Shown here: piece after piece, positions 8,313 through 18,088 of the stretch
How the letters are laid out: each line of letters opens with the position of its first letter
Numbering within the stretch: position 1 is the stretch's first letter
Assembly (NCBI GenBank): GCA_947086895.1
Contig: CAMUAR010000011.1
Span: forward strand, 1 to 64,000
Direction of reading: 5' to 3'
DNA length: 64,000 nt
DNA from: an uncultured Lachnospiraceae bacterium
GTDB lineage: Bacteria > Bacillota > Clostridia > Lachnospirales > Lachnospiraceae
The notes under the pieces: model-generated
What the model saw: only the letters and a program-made list of their open reading frames with translations
Database searches by the model: none
What the model was told of the DNA's origin: nothing
Position numbers and translations under genes: made by a program

Positions 8313-8987
8313 CTAAAATAAATCTGCAATTTGTTTATATTGATACTGGTAATTTCTTAAAAAAATATCTCTCTTTAATTCTTTTTCATTTACTATATAC
8401 ACATAATAAGATTCATACCATGGGTCATCAAAAGAAATACATCGGTAATTATATCTCAGAATTCCCGCTTCGTTCTCCTGTAAAACAAATGCGGTTTCAT
8501 TTAATAGATTCGGTTTTCCTGCAAGTTTTGCTCCTTCTTTATAACAGTCCGCATTGCCGCCTTTTCGCACCGGCATTCCAATCCCGCCGTCATACCACTG
8601 AATACGATAACTCTCATTCTCTTCTGCAATAATTGCAATACAAGGAATATCGATCTCTTCTGGTTTGTAAAAAGCCCCCTTTGCTTTCTGTATACTCTGA
8701 ACTCGTCTCGCCGCGTGTCTTTGTTCCCGCTCATCGCTGCCGGTAAATGCTCTGCCGCGGCTTTCTTTGTCTAATTCCCAATTTCGTTTTTCGGATGCTT
8801 CCCAGTCGGATTGAATGGAATCTTTCTGCTGACAGTAATTGCATTTTACAAGAAAAACTCCGCTTCCGGAAAGATTTACTCCTTCCTCAATAGAAATTGG
8901 CTTACTGTACTGCTGCCTTGCAGCAGCACATTTTAGATTTCGTTCTTTTTTATACCATTTTATTCGAATTGCTAAAATTGCCAGCAT
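8313..8987 (-). CDS. Hypothetical protein, function unknown
   Basis: The protein has 224 residues and starts MLAILAIRIKWYKKERN after a good RBS (GGGGAGATATT). It contains a short hydrophobic start, a CNYCQQKD pair, a very charged middle (ASEKRNWELDKESRGRAF, EREQRHAARR) and a C-terminal half with many aromatic residues (RIQWYDGGIGM, DDPWYESYYVYIV). No family is recognised. It follows the 383-codon ORF at 9015 in the same orientation with a 27-base gap and is probably co-transcribed with it. About 200 bases without a gene separate it from the methyltransferase-like gene. Confidence 0.6.
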   Translation of the reverse strand: MLAILAIRIKWYKKERNLKCAAARQQYSKPISIEEGVNLSGSGVFLVKCNYCQQKDSIQSDWEASEKRNWELDKESRGRAFTGSDEREQRHAARRVQSIQKAKGAFYKPEEIDIPCIAIIAEENESYRIQWYDGGIGMPVRKGGNADCYKEGAKLAGKPNLLNETAFVLQENEAGILRYNYRCISFDDPWYESYYVYIVNEKELKRDIFLRNYQYQYKQIADLF

Positions 8988-9014
8988 AATATCTCCCCTG
9001 AAATTGCAATAACG

Positions 9015-10142
9015 TTATCGTTTACAAACGGAAACGATTCTTGTGCTTTCCCACCAATCCTTATACTCTTTCTGCAGCTTCTCGGCATACAAAAGATCGT
9101 TCTCGCTTTCTGCGGCTGCAATTGCCTTTTTATACAAATTTCCATAGCGCTGCTTGTACTGTTCAAATTCATTTTTTGCCCAGTTCCACAACTCCTCTTT
9201 TTCTTCAGGATTTTTTTGAATCAGCTCGAAAGCAGCTTCCAGCAAATCGCCAAACAAACGAAATTTACAAACCTGTCTATAATCCACGGTCTTTAATACT
9301 TCATTCAAATAACAGCAAGCATTTTTATACTCGCCAATATCCGTAAAGCAACGTATTATTTTACAATATGCGCTGACAATATCAAACACTTTCCCGCCGG
9401 ACAGCACAGATTCCAGCTGTTTTTGATAAAGTTCAATATTTTTTGTTTCTTTTTCAAGAAACGAGTAAAAGCGAATCAAGGTTTCTCTTTTATCAAAATC
9501 CCATTCTGTAACAGAATCCCTCCACTGTGCGACAAGCAAATCCATAACATCTTTATAGTCCAGATCCTGACTTAAAAAAATGCAATCCAGCAGATCACTC
9601 GCATTTAGATCATTGTTGATGAAAATATCTGTACTATATCCACATGCGCAATCAAAGTTTGCATTTTTCGCCTGCAAAAACAAATCGTCATACTTCCCGC
9701 TTTTCTCATTATATTCTGACGCCGCTTTTTTCGACTTCCTTTTTTTGTTGTTATTTGGCGAAAAATCTGCATTTTTCTTAAAAATTTGCTCTTTTTCTGG
9801 TGCGCTGTTATATTTTTTTAACAGGCAAGTCAAAACTTCAAGACTCAGTCCAATCCCCTGAAAAGAGTTTGTTGTCCGGTCTTTTAACTCCTCCTGAAAT
9901 AAAGAAACAATCATCTCTTCATCGTCGATTTTTTCATAAAAAAGAAAACAAGCCATTCTTAAACGATTGATATAATTTGCATCCTGCGTTCCATAAATAT
10001 CGTCGATATACTCTTTGTAACAGACCGTTTCGTTTTTTCCTGTTTTAAAAGCATAATATATCTCGCGCTGCTCCAAAATTTTATTTCGCAATAATGCAAC
10101 ATAATCTTTTTCTTTTGTATTATGTATTTTTGTATTCTCCAT
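9015..10142 (-). CDS. Hypothetical alpha-helical protein, function unknown
   Basis: The start is placed at the ATG at 10142 behind AAGGAAATT; the longer frame begins at TTG. The protein of about 375 residues is helical throughout. It has a Lys-rich patch near residues 140-155 (NNNKKRKSKKAASEY) and repeated helical pairs in the C-terminal half (SAYCKIIRCFTDIGEYKNA, WNWAKNEFEQYKQRYG) that recall TPR-like scaffolds. No enzymatic motif is visible. It is upstream of, and probably in one transcript with, the unknown gene at 8313. Its place between the DUF4132 array and the helicase block makes an accessory defence role possible but unproven. Confidence 0.6.
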   Translation of the reverse strand: MENTKIHNTKEKDYVALLRNKILEQREIYYAFKTGKNETVCYKEYIDDIYGTQDANYINRLRMACFLFYEKIDDEEMIVSLFQEELKDRTTNSFQGIGLSLEVLTCLLKKYNSAPEKEQIFKKNADFSPNNNKKRKSKKAASEYNEKSGKYDDLFLQAKNANFDCACGYSTDIFINNDLNASDLLDCIFLSQDLDYKDVMDLLVAQWRDSVTEWDFDKRETLIRFYSFLEKETKNIELYQKQLESVLSGGKVFDIVSAYCKIIRCFTDIGEYKNACCYLNEVLKTVDYRQVCKFRLFGDLLEAAFELIQKNPEEKEELWNWAKNEFEQYKQRYGNLYKKAIAAAESENDLLYAEKLQKEYKDWWESTRIVSVCKR

Positions 10143-10240
10143 AATTTCCTTATATTCCGCTGTCAATAAACAAACTTAATCACAAGAAATCGGCAAAAAA
10201 TCAATATCTTTTCGCGATGGGAAATTTGACCGCTATTATC

Positions 10241-10552
10241 TTAATCCAAATGAAATACCATTTTTAAATCTTCGCTGACCGGGCTGTTATCTGGATTTGT
10301 CTCCATAATATCCGCCATATAATCCCACCATTTTCTGCAAATTTCGGTATCTGCACTTTTATTCCAAAGTGCTTCATCTTCAATTTCAAGATATCCAAAT
10401 AAAATATTTGTTTCCTCATCCAGAAAAATCGAATAATTGCTTCCGCCATACTCATGAATCATATCTTTCATTTCGTCCCATAAAAGATTATGTCTGCACT
10501 CGTACTCTTTCGCCATACCTGGATACAATTTCATTTTAAAACCTTTTCTCAT
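10241..10552 (-). CDS. rhaM: L-rhamnose mutarotase
   Basis: The protein has 103 residues, the usual length of RhaM. It starts MRKGFKMKLYPGMAKEYECR and continues through HNLLWDEM, NYSIFLDEETNILFGYLEIE and the C-terminal WWDYMADIM. These are the conserved His/Trp/Tyr positions of this dimeric alpha/beta-barrel enzyme, which interconverts rhamnose anomers. The start at 10552 is fixed by the leader cassette upstream (GGAATGCGAGG-TTGT-ATG). No rhamnose catabolic genes are nearby, so it stands alone inside an accessory region; why is not clear. Confidence 0.88.
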   Translation of the reverse strand: MRKGFKMKLYPGMAKEYECRHNLLWDEMKDMIHEYGGSNYSIFLDEETNILFGYLEIEDEALWNKSADTEICRKWWDYMADIMETNPDNSPVSEDLKMVFHLD

Positions 10553-10608
10553 ACAACCTCGCATTCCGCCGCTGGACAGCATTCCAAATCTTTGCTGCCC
10601 AGCGGCAC
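10553..10608 (-). repeat. Dispersed leader element, copy 1 (before rhaM), extended hairpin
   Basis: Read on the minus strand: GCCGCTGGGCAGC, a 15-base loop, GCTGTCCAGCGGC, then GGAATGCGAGG-TTGT and the rhaM start codon. The two arms form a long near-perfect hairpin. The tail GCGGCGGAATG-N-GAGG-N4-ATG is the same as before carA, the DUF1934 gene, ddl, ugd and the third DUF4132 gene. Confidence 0.75.
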
Positions 10609-10640
10609 AAACAATAAATCAAAAGATCATTGTCAATTTT

Positions 10641-13600
10641 TTATACGGTTACTTTGTTCAGCTGCCAGACTATTTCACTAAAATATCTCTCTGGGATATC
10701 TTTTAACAAAAGTGCTTTGTTCTTCTCTTTCTCTGCATACAGACAGCAGCCGGATTCTACCTCGCCAAGTTTATAAAACCGCACGTCACAGATTGTGACA
10801 TCCTCATTCAGACCGCAGACATAAGTGCCGGAAAAATTCAGTTCCGCACCCAGTCCAAGCTCCGCATCCTCACGGTAGTATGTCTCAAATCCTCCCCCGT
10901 CAATAAGAACTGGTCCGCGATACCAGCCACTCCCCATAATTTTGTTGTTTAAAGATAAATCATTTACCGTGCGACCGTTAAATCGTTTTAGTTCTTTCTG
11001 GTTCGCCTCTTCTTCTGTTATTTTATAAACTGTTCTGTTTAGCTGATCGATCGGCTGAACAATCTCATAATCTTCCATCTGCTCAATCCACACCCCTCTG
11101 GATTCGTCCGTCAGTTCCATCGGATGGACAAGCCCAATCTTTCCGTCCTCCGGCAAGCTATATTCCTCCTCATCTTCCGTATTAAAAGAACCGTCCTCCA
11201 TATAGCGGAAACTCTGCACTAATTTTCCTTCTTTGTAAAATCCCCAGACAAGACCGATTGCAAACTGATGCATCACCGGATTTTTCACAAAAAGAGTTTT
11301 CCATGCATCTGCATTCCACATTCTCGCTGTGGACAATGCCAGTTCCAATCTTTCTTTCTGGCTGGCAGCCGTCGTCTTTAACTGCTTCTTCATAAATTTA
11401 AATTCTTCGTAAGCCGCTTTTGCTTTCGCCTCATCATCCCTCTTGCCAGGCGCCGGAAGATTTTTTAATTTTTTTCCGCTTTCATCGAACACTTCAAATT
11501 CCAGCGATGGAGTAATCAAAATCTTAAAACTGCGCTCTCCATAGTCAAAACGTCTCTCCATACGATCGTCAAAACCGAAATTCGGGATAATGCGGTCCGC
11601 CAATTCCTCGCGCGTAATGCCAAGCTGTGACGCTGCAAATTCCAAAGCTGCGCCTGCGGCTGCTCTGACCTGACGGTATTTGAATTTTCTTGAAATTTCG
11701 TCCACAGTTAAGAGCGCCTGCGGCTGCGGGCTTATGCTCATCGCCTTCACCGCCTCGCACGCAATCGCACCTCTTGCATTCTTTGGCCAGTCCTTTATCT
11801 GCTGTTTGAGCTTTTGAATCATTTCGCTGCCGCCGTGAACACACGCCGCATACAACACCCATTTTCTTTTTGACTCCGCGCCCGCGGCAAGCCATTTCTC
11901 ATACAATTCACTGACATAAACCGCAAGTTCTCCCGCCTGAAGCGTCTCTGCCAAAAATTCAGCATTTTTGCTGACCCCGCATTGATCGCTGGAAGCATAG
12001 CACAAAAGCAATGCCTGCAAATATTCCTCCGACGCCGTGCTGCCGTCAGTATAATGCACCTCGGAAAACGGAGTTTGATAAGCCCAGGAAAGACTGCGCT
12101 TTCTTCCTCCCTTATGAAGCCCTTTTACCATCTCTTCTCTGGAAAGTACGCTTTTGTCGGAATCTTCTTCACCGGAGGAAACTCCAAGAATATTTCCCAA
12201 AAGTTCTCTGACTTTTGCATTTTTTTCCTTCTCCATCGCCTGCGCAAATAATTCTTTATAATCCGATCCATCTTTCTGCCAATCGGACATGATGCGAACA
12301 GCAAATTCGCGCTCCGACGCTTTTTTGGAGCCAAGAAAACTCTTGATCTCTTCCTCCCAGCCTTTCTGTCTGCAAAGAAAATCAAATAATTCCTGTTTCA
12401 CTGCTTTAGAGCCATCCGACATATATCTGAGAATCTCTTTTTTATTTTTCTCTGCATCCTGTCTAAGCAGTCTCAATCCGACAAGCCGCCCAAATGCATC
12501 TGCCCCCGCAAACGCGCTTATCGTTTCCTCGCGCCTTTCTTTTAAACAGTCCAAAAAATATTCGGTCAAGCTGCCAAGAAAATCGTTTGTATTGTTTTCG
12601 CTATACAACGAATCATGGATCAATCCAATCACAGAAACCTGATCGGCAAGCGCAACCCCTTCGGTCTCAAAATCCTCAAAAAGCTTTTTGGTATTTTCTT
12701 TTACCTTTTTTCCGTTTTTATCGTTTGCTATCACATTGCGGAAAAAATAGGAAGCGCGCCTTGAAAGCATGTACACTTCACAGCGGCGGTAAAATCCTTC
12801 GTCGTTATAAATTTTGTGAAAATTATCCAAAAGCGTGTACTCGCGTCCGCCGGAATAATAAGCTTTTGAAATGTCTTTTCCAAAATATGAGTGAAATTCT
12901 TCCAGCGAACACTCGCCGTTCAGATAAGCTTTTGATATATCAGCATCCGAAGCCATTTTTGCAAAACTGTCAATCAGCCGCTCTTTGTCTTTTCCGTTTA
13001 ATCTTTTTTCTTCGATCAGTTTTCTATATAAAGTTGGTTCTTGCTTTTCTATGGCAAAAAGCATTTTATTGGCGAAATCCAGATCAATCCGATCCATCAC
13101 ACGCAGATAACACTCCTTATTTTGGGAAATCTGAACCTGCAAAATATTATGATAACCTGCTCTTACCGCCCACTCAATATATTTCTCGCTGTCAATTCCA
13201 AAAATCTTATCGTAATTTCCGCCTCTTTCACGCAGATCCATCTCGTTATTGAAGCCGATCGAACGCATAGCCTCCAACGTTTCAGACCAGTTTACAGCCA
13301 TACATACTCTGACAATATTTTTCAATTTATCCGAGAGAGGATAATTTAGATAAGCCAGCGCTGCAACCTGTCGAAATTTCCCTCTTTCTACATTACTGAT
13401 TCCAGGATGATTTAAAAACTGCTGCGGCATCTCCCCGCTTGCGATACAGTTTCTCAGCTCATCCAGAAGAGGCTGTGCGACAGCGGAATAAAGACTGCAA
13501 AAACACTCGGTTATACTTTTTTCATACTGTTCCATAAGCGCGCGGTCTTCTTCTTTTATCGTTTTCGTCTGCCCGCTATACTTCCTGTACTTTTGATAAA

Positions 13601-14108
13601 AATAGATTGTGTACAAAACAGCTCTTCCAGTTTCCTTTTTGCTCTTCTCATAATCCAGCGCCTGTCTGATAATTTTTGGATTACCTTCCGCCGACTTAAT
13701 CAAATCGGAAATTAAATAATTATTTATATAATACGAATACATTCCCGTGCTTGCTCCGTACACTGCCGTCCGTTTTGCCGGATCTATATCCTGAATCAAT
13801 CCGATTCGAGTATACATTCTATCAAACAGTTTGTAACAGGTAGATTGTCCTATAGCGAACAATAACAAAAACAATTTTGAATTGGAAAGCACTTTTTTTT
13901 CTCTTTTCTTTAAAAACTCTTTTGACAGCTCATCCAGCGTGTCTGAAGGGATTTCAGAAATATCCCGAAAGGAAAGTTTTAAAAGTGCTTCCTCGCCTGC
14001 CTGATCCGAAAGAAACGCCATCACAGCTTCTTTTTCTTCGTCAGACAGCCCAAGCAGTTCGCATACAGCATCCCAATTATCTTCTCTTTCTTCTCTTCGA
14101 TTCATCAT
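10641..14108 (-). CDS. DUF4132 (MolR/YehI-like) giant protein, paralogue 1
   Basis: The protein has 1155 residues. The N-terminal two-thirds are helical, with HEAT-like pairs (GWEEEIKSFLGSKKASERE, FAVRIMSDWQKDG). The conserved C-terminal DUF4132 region (about 840-1150) contains DRMERRFDYGERSFKI, KLKNLPAPGKRDDEAKAKA, NPVMHQFAIGLVWGFYKEG, SFRYMEDGSFNT, GLVHPMELTDES and ERYFSEIVWQLNKVTV. This is the smallest of four paralogues and has very short linkers at the two variable sites. The family includes E. coli YehI/MolR; its biochemical activity is not established. It overlaps the 3' end of the upstream paralogue by 32 bases, with AGGAGG inside that gene, implying translational coupling. The N-terminal half is far more divergent from its paralogues than the C-terminal half. 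Confidence 0.85.
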   Translation of the reverse strand: MMNRREEREDNWDAVCELLGLSDEEKEAVMAFLSDQAGEEALLKLSFRDISEIPSDTLDELSKEFLKKREKKVLSNSKLFLLLFAIGQSTCYKLFDRMYTRIGLIQDIDPAKRTAVYGASTGMYSYYINNYLISDLIKSAEGNPKIIRQALDYEKSKKETGRAVLYTIYFYQKYRKYSGQTKTIKEEDRALMEQYEKSITECFCSLYSAVAQPLLDELRNCIASGEMPQQFLNHPGISNVERGKFRQVAALAYLNYPLSDKLKNIVRVCMAVNWSETLEAMRSIGFNNEMDLRERGGNYDKIFGIDSEKYIEWAVRAGYHNILQVQISQNKECYLRVMDRIDLDFANKMLFAIEKQEPTLYRKLIEEKRLNGKDKERLIDSFAKMASDADISKAYLNGECSLEEFHSYFGKDISKAYYSGGREYTLLDNFHKIYNDEGFYRRCEVYMLSRRASYFFRNVIANDKNGKKVKENTKKLFEDFETEGVALADQVSVIGLIHDSLYSENNTNDFLGSLTEYFLDCLKERREETISAFAGADAFGRLVGLRLLRQDAEKNKKEILRYMSDGSKAVKQELFDFLCRQKGWEEEIKSFLGSKKASEREFAVRIMSDWQKDGSDYKELFAQAMEKEKNAKVRELLGNILGVSSGEEDSDKSVLSREEMVKGLHKGGRKRSLSWAYQTPFSEVHYTDGSTASEEYLQALLLCYASSDQCGVSKNAEFLAETLQAGELAVYVSELYEKWLAAGAESKRKWVLYAACVHGGSEMIQKLKQQIKDWPKNARGAIACEAVKAMSISPQPQALLTVDEISRKFKYRQVRAAAGAALEFAASQLGITREELADRIIPNFGFDDRMERRFDYGERSFKILITPSLEFEVFDESGKKLKNLPAPGKRDDEAKAKAAYEEFKFMKKQLKTTAASQKERLELALSTARMWNADAWKTLFVKNPVMHQFAIGLVWGFYKEGKLVQSFRYMEDGSFNTEDEEEYSLPEDGKIGLVHPMELTDESRGVWIEQMEDYEIVQPIDQLNRTVYKITEEEANQKELKRFNGRTVNDLSLNNKIMGSGWYRGPVLIDGGGFETYYREDAELGLGAELNFSGTYVCGLNEDVTICDVRFYKLGEVESGCCLYAEKEKNKALLLKDIPERYFSEIVWQLNKVTV

Positions 14109-17100
14109 TTTTTGTATTCCTCCTTATATAATTATTTGGCATCTGGTCTGCGGTGATATTTTGTTTTCTTACCGCTTCCACCAGCTGTTCCACTATCTCG
14201 CTGAAATATCTTGGCGGCACATCCTGCAAAAAACATACGGAATTCTGATTGATTTTGCTGTCCTGCGATTGCTCTTGGATATTTTTTTGTATTTTATAAA
14301 ATCTTGCACAGTAGATTGTGATATCTTCCTGCTTTGTTATATCAATATAACTTCCTGAAAAATCAAGTTCCACGCCAATCCCAAGCTCTGAATTTTCGTG
14401 ATGCCAAGTATAAAAAATCCCTGCATCCTCAACCGAACCACGATACCAGCCATCTTTTAAAAGTTTGTGTTCAAAAGACAAACCGTCCGTAATCCAATCG
14501 CAGAAACGCGCAAGTTCTATCTGCTCTGCCTCCGACTCTGTCACTTTGTAGATCTCTTTTTCCAGCTGTCTGACCGGTTGAACTATCTCATAATCCTGCA
14601 ATAGCTGACGCCATGCTCTAATCTTTCCTTCTGTAAGCTCGATTGGATGTACAAGCCGGATTTTCGCGCCAGCTGGAATCTCAAACGCTTCATCGTCCGC
14701 CTTGTGAAACGAGCCGTCGCCGACATAGCGGAAACTTTGCTTTAACACGCCTTCCTGATAAGTTCCCCAGATCAAACCAACGGCAAATTGGCGCATAATC
14801 GGATGTTTTATAAAAAGCTGCTCCCATGCTGCCGCATTCCATTCCCGCGCTGAAATCAAAGCCTGCTGCATCCGCTCCTTTTGACACTCTGCCACAATCT
14901 TTCGCTGTCTTTTTATCTGTTTAAATTCCTGATAAGCCACGGCAGCTTTTTTTCCATCATCTCTTTTTCCTGGTGCTGGAAAATCTTTTAATTTCTTTCC
15001 ACGTACAAAATCTTCTGTATCACTCACCGAAATACTTTTTTCACTGTTTTGTTTTATATTATTTTGATTGCTTTCTATAGATTCCGTATTTTCTTTCGAC
15101 TCTTGTATCTCTTTTGCGGATCGTGGCACTTTTACCGCCTCAAACACTTCCATTTCCAGCTCTGGTGTTATTGTTACAAAAAAACTGCGCTCTCCATAAT
15201 CAAAACGCCGCTCCATTCTCTCTCCAAAACCAAAATCCGGCACAATCTTATCTTCGAGTTCCTCTTTTGTAACTTTAAACCGCTTTGCCGCAAACTCCAT
15301 CGCTTTTTCCGCCGCTGCTTTTACCTGTCGATATCGAAATTTTCTTGCAATTTCACCCACGGCACAAAGCGCCTGCGAAAGCGGGCTAAAACTCAACGCC
15401 TGCACCGCTTCGCATGCAGCGGCGCCGCGCGAACATTTTGGCCATTCCTTAATACAACGCACCATCTTTTCAATTATCGTGCTGCCGCCGTGAATTGCCG
15501 CAGCGTAGAGCACCCATCGTTTTCTTAAATCCGCTCCGTCCAAAATCCATTTTTCAAACAGTTCGTCCATATAGACAGCAAGTTCTTTCGCATCCAGCTC
15601 TTCTGCCAAAAACTCCGCATTTCTGCTGATTATAAAATTTTTTGCCGTATTTTCACTGAATGCATAACAAAGAAGAATTGCCTGAAGATATTCTTCCTCC
15701 GCCACAGTGCAATCTGTGCTTTTTTCTTTCTCTAAGTTCTTTTTATATTGACTTCCGGCAAACAAAGAATTTATATCCGCATTACAGTTTCTCTCACCCG
15801 ATTTTAATATACTGTCTGCCTTATGTACCGCGGAAAACGGAACTTTATAAGCCCAGGAAAGGCTTCGTTTTCTGTTCCCTTTGTGCAGTTCTTTTACAAG
15901 CTGATCTCTGGAAATTATATCACAAAGTTTTTGTTCTGCCGTATCTGTAACAATCGCATTCCCTAAAAGTTCCCTTACCTTCCCATTTTTTTCTTTTGCG
16001 GCAGCTTCCTGAAACAATTTACTATAATCGTTTCCCTCCTGCTGCCAGACGGATAATACGCGCACTGCAATCTCCCGCTCCGACGCTTTTTTGGAAGCCA
16101 ATAATCCCTTGATTTCTTTTTCCCAGCTTTTGTTCTGATATAAAATATCCAACAGTTCCTGTTTTACTATTTTTGCGTTGTCCTGCGAGTATCCTAAAAT
16201 TTCTGCTTTATTTTTCTGCACTTTTTGTCTTAGCACGCGCAGACCAAGAAACCGTCCAAACGATTCCGACTTTGCAAATACCTGGAGCATCTCTTCCCGC
16301 CGCTCTTCTAAATATTTTGAAAAGCCTTCCACAACGCCAGAAAGAAAATCCTTTTGATATTCTTTATCGTATAAATTTTCATACAAATACACGGTTCCTG
16401 CAAGCTGATAAAAAAGCGCGACCCCTTCTTCTTTTAAATCCTCCAATAACTTTTCTACCATCCGTGGCTGTATTTTTTGTTTCTCTCCTACTTTTTCTGT
16501 AATTTCATCGATCAGAAAAAAACAAGAATAGCTAGAATACCACAGAAACATCAGTGTCCGACAGCGGCGGGGAAAATCTTCGCGCTGGTATTTCTCTTTA
16601 AATTCTTTTAAGAGATTTCCCATCCACCTTCCTTCCGCTTCCTGCTCTCTCAACCGTTCAAGACAGGGATATAAAAGCGAAACTTCCGCCTGCCCGCGCA
16701 AGTATGCGGCGACTACTTCCGCATATTCAAAATCTGGTACAACAGCGGCGATAATCTGATCTATTTCCTGTTTTCCGCCTGTATGTTTTCTTTTATCTAA
16801 AACATTTTTGTACAATGTAAAATCATGTTTCTTTAACACTTCAAAAATAGATTTTTCCGCTTCCTGCGCTTCCATCGCATTTTGAACCACCCGCCAGCTT
16901 CGATGATCGTTGTCAAGCTGAGCCTGGACATATTCGCTCTCTACCCGCGCCAAAACATGAAAATAATGTTCTCGGCTGTTTTGAAACTGCGCTTCCAAAA
17001 CCTCCGTCAGCCCATTGCGCGCCGCCCAATAAATATAAACCTCCGTGTCAATTCCAAACTCTTTGTCGTAAGTTCCGCCCTGAAAACAAATATCCATAGA

Positions 17101-17934
17101 AAGCCCGCTGCTAACGTCCTGCAAGACATTCAGCGTTTCCACCATATTATACAATAACTGTTTTCTCACGACCCCTTTTAAAATATCAGAAAGCGGATAA
17201 TTTAAATATGCCAGACCGCCGGTCAGCCGCAGCAGATGCTGTTTCTGACCAAATGTTTTTAAAAACAAATTGGATGACGTTTCACTTATTGCCGCTTCTG
17301 TATTCTCTATATCAAAATTTATTGTGACAATCTGTTCATACTGCCGCAGCAGCGGTATATCGTCCGCTTCTATGCACACTTTGCTGCCTTTTGCTTTCAC
17401 CCTGCCGCCGTACTTTTTTAAAAAATAAAGAGCAAGAAGAAGAATTCTTCCATTCGCTGCCGGAGTTTTATCACAATAAAACGCGCTCTTTAATATTTCT
17501 GGATTTTGCTCTGCAATCTGAAGCAGCAATTTCAGTTGATATCTGCCATTAAAATATGGATTTGTGCCAGTTTGTAAAGCGTAGATTGCCGCTTTTTTTG
17601 CCGCATCAATCCCGATATTTCTCTCCCCATTTACCAGTTCTTTTGGCACCAGCCGATAGCAGGAAGCTTTGCTTAGCGCAAATAAAAATTCAAACAAACG
17701 CTTCTCTTCCTCTTTTTTCCGCTGTTTTTTTTGCCTTTGAAACAATTCCTCAAACTCTTTTGCCGTGCTGTCAGAAACCTCAGACAAATCTCGAAACAAA
17801 AGCTGCTCTAGTACTTGAGCATCCGCTCCTTTAAAAAAGAAATCTTCCGTTATTTTTTGTTCTTCTTTTGACAATTGAAATTGCTCAAATACCTGCAGTA
17901 ACTTGCTCTTATTTTCTTCCCTTGGATTGAGCAT
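14077..17934 (-). CDS. DUF4132 (MolR/YehI-like) giant protein, paralogue 2
   Basis: The protein has 1285 residues, the longest of the four. It shares the family C-terminus: ERMERRFDYGERSFFVTIT, LKDFPAPGKRDDGKKA, HPIMRQFAVGLIWGTYQEG, FRYVGDGSFHKADDE and RYFSEIVEQLVEAV. Two insertions set it apart: about 45 residues after PFSAVHKADS, and about 50 Ser/Asn/Glu-rich residues (KENTESIESNQNNIKQNSEK) before KKLKDFPAPG. Both look disordered. Helical HEAT-like repeats fill the middle. The start ATG at 17934 follows a G-rich leader (GGGGGAATAGGGG). A consensus promoter lies about 70 bases upstream, so this gene heads its own transcript with paralogue 1. Confidence 0.85.
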   Translation of the reverse strand: MLNPREENKSKLLQVFEQFQLSKEEQKITEDFFFKGADAQVLEQLLFRDLSEVSDSTAKEFEELFQRQKKQRKKEEEKRLFEFLFALSKASCYRLVPKELVNGERNIGIDAAKKAAIYALQTGTNPYFNGRYQLKLLLQIAEQNPEILKSAFYCDKTPAANGRILLLALYFLKKYGGRVKAKGSKVCIEADDIPLLRQYEQIVTINFDIENTEAAISETSSNLFLKTFGQKQHLLRLTGGLAYLNYPLSDILKGVVRKQLLYNMVETLNVLQDVSSGLSMDICFQGGTYDKEFGIDTEVYIYWAARNGLTEVLEAQFQNSREHYFHVLARVESEYVQAQLDNDHRSWRVVQNAMEAQEAEKSIFEVLKKHDFTLYKNVLDKRKHTGGKQEIDQIIAAVVPDFEYAEVVAAYLRGQAEVSLLYPCLERLREQEAEGRWMGNLLKEFKEKYQREDFPRRCRTLMFLWYSSYSCFFLIDEITEKVGEKQKIQPRMVEKLLEDLKEEGVALFYQLAGTVYLYENLYDKEYQKDFLSGVVEGFSKYLEERREEMLQVFAKSESFGRFLGLRVLRQKVQKNKAEILGYSQDNAKIVKQELLDILYQNKSWEKEIKGLLASKKASEREIAVRVLSVWQQEGNDYSKLFQEAAAKEKNGKVRELLGNAIVTDTAEQKLCDIISRDQLVKELHKGNRKRSLSWAYKVPFSAVHKADSILKSGERNCNADINSLFAGSQYKKNLEKEKSTDCTVAEEEYLQAILLCYAFSENTAKNFIISRNAEFLAEELDAKELAVYMDELFEKWILDGADLRKRWVLYAAAIHGGSTIIEKMVRCIKEWPKCSRGAAACEAVQALSFSPLSQALCAVGEIARKFRYRQVKAAAEKAMEFAAKRFKVTKEELEDKIVPDFGFGERMERRFDYGERSFFVTITPELEMEVFEAVKVPRSAKEIQESKENTESIESNQNNIKQNSEKSISVSDTEDFVRGKKLKDFPAPGKRDDGKKAAVAYQEFKQIKRQRKIVAECQKERMQQALISAREWNAAAWEQLFIKHPIMRQFAVGLIWGTYQEGVLKQSFRYVGDGSFHKADDEAFEIPAGAKIRLVHPIELTEGKIRAWRQLLQDYEIVQPVRQLEKEIYKVTESEAEQIELARFCDWITDGLSFEHKLLKDGWYRGSVEDAGIFYTWHHENSELGIGVELDFSGSYIDITKQEDITIYCARFYKIQKNIQEQSQDSKINQNSVCFLQDVPPRYFSEIVEQLVEAVRKQNITADQMPNNYIRRNTKNDESKRRKRR

Positions 17935-18003
17935 AACCCCTATTCCCCCAATTTATATAGAACATTTTCGCCTCTATAGAAATCTTCTTTTCCATTATCG
18001 AAT

Positions 18004-18032
18004 AGTATACACAAATTTCGGCATAAATACAA
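18004..18032 (-). promoter_or_regulatory. Promoter of the DUF4132 paralogue 2-1 transcript
   Basis: On the minus strand TTGTAT (18027-18032), 17 bases, TATACT (18004-18009). It is about 70 bases before the start codon of paralogue 2 and after the end of the unknown gene at 18089. Confidence 0.7.
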
Positions 18033-18088
18033 CCCACAAATTCAATAATACCATCAATATTCTTATTACATAAAATTATATTTTATAT

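Noticed and set aside
12494..13252. 252-codon plus-strand ORF
   Set aside because: It lies fully antisense to DUF4132 paralogue 1, has no RBS and a low-information composition typical of a shadow frame.
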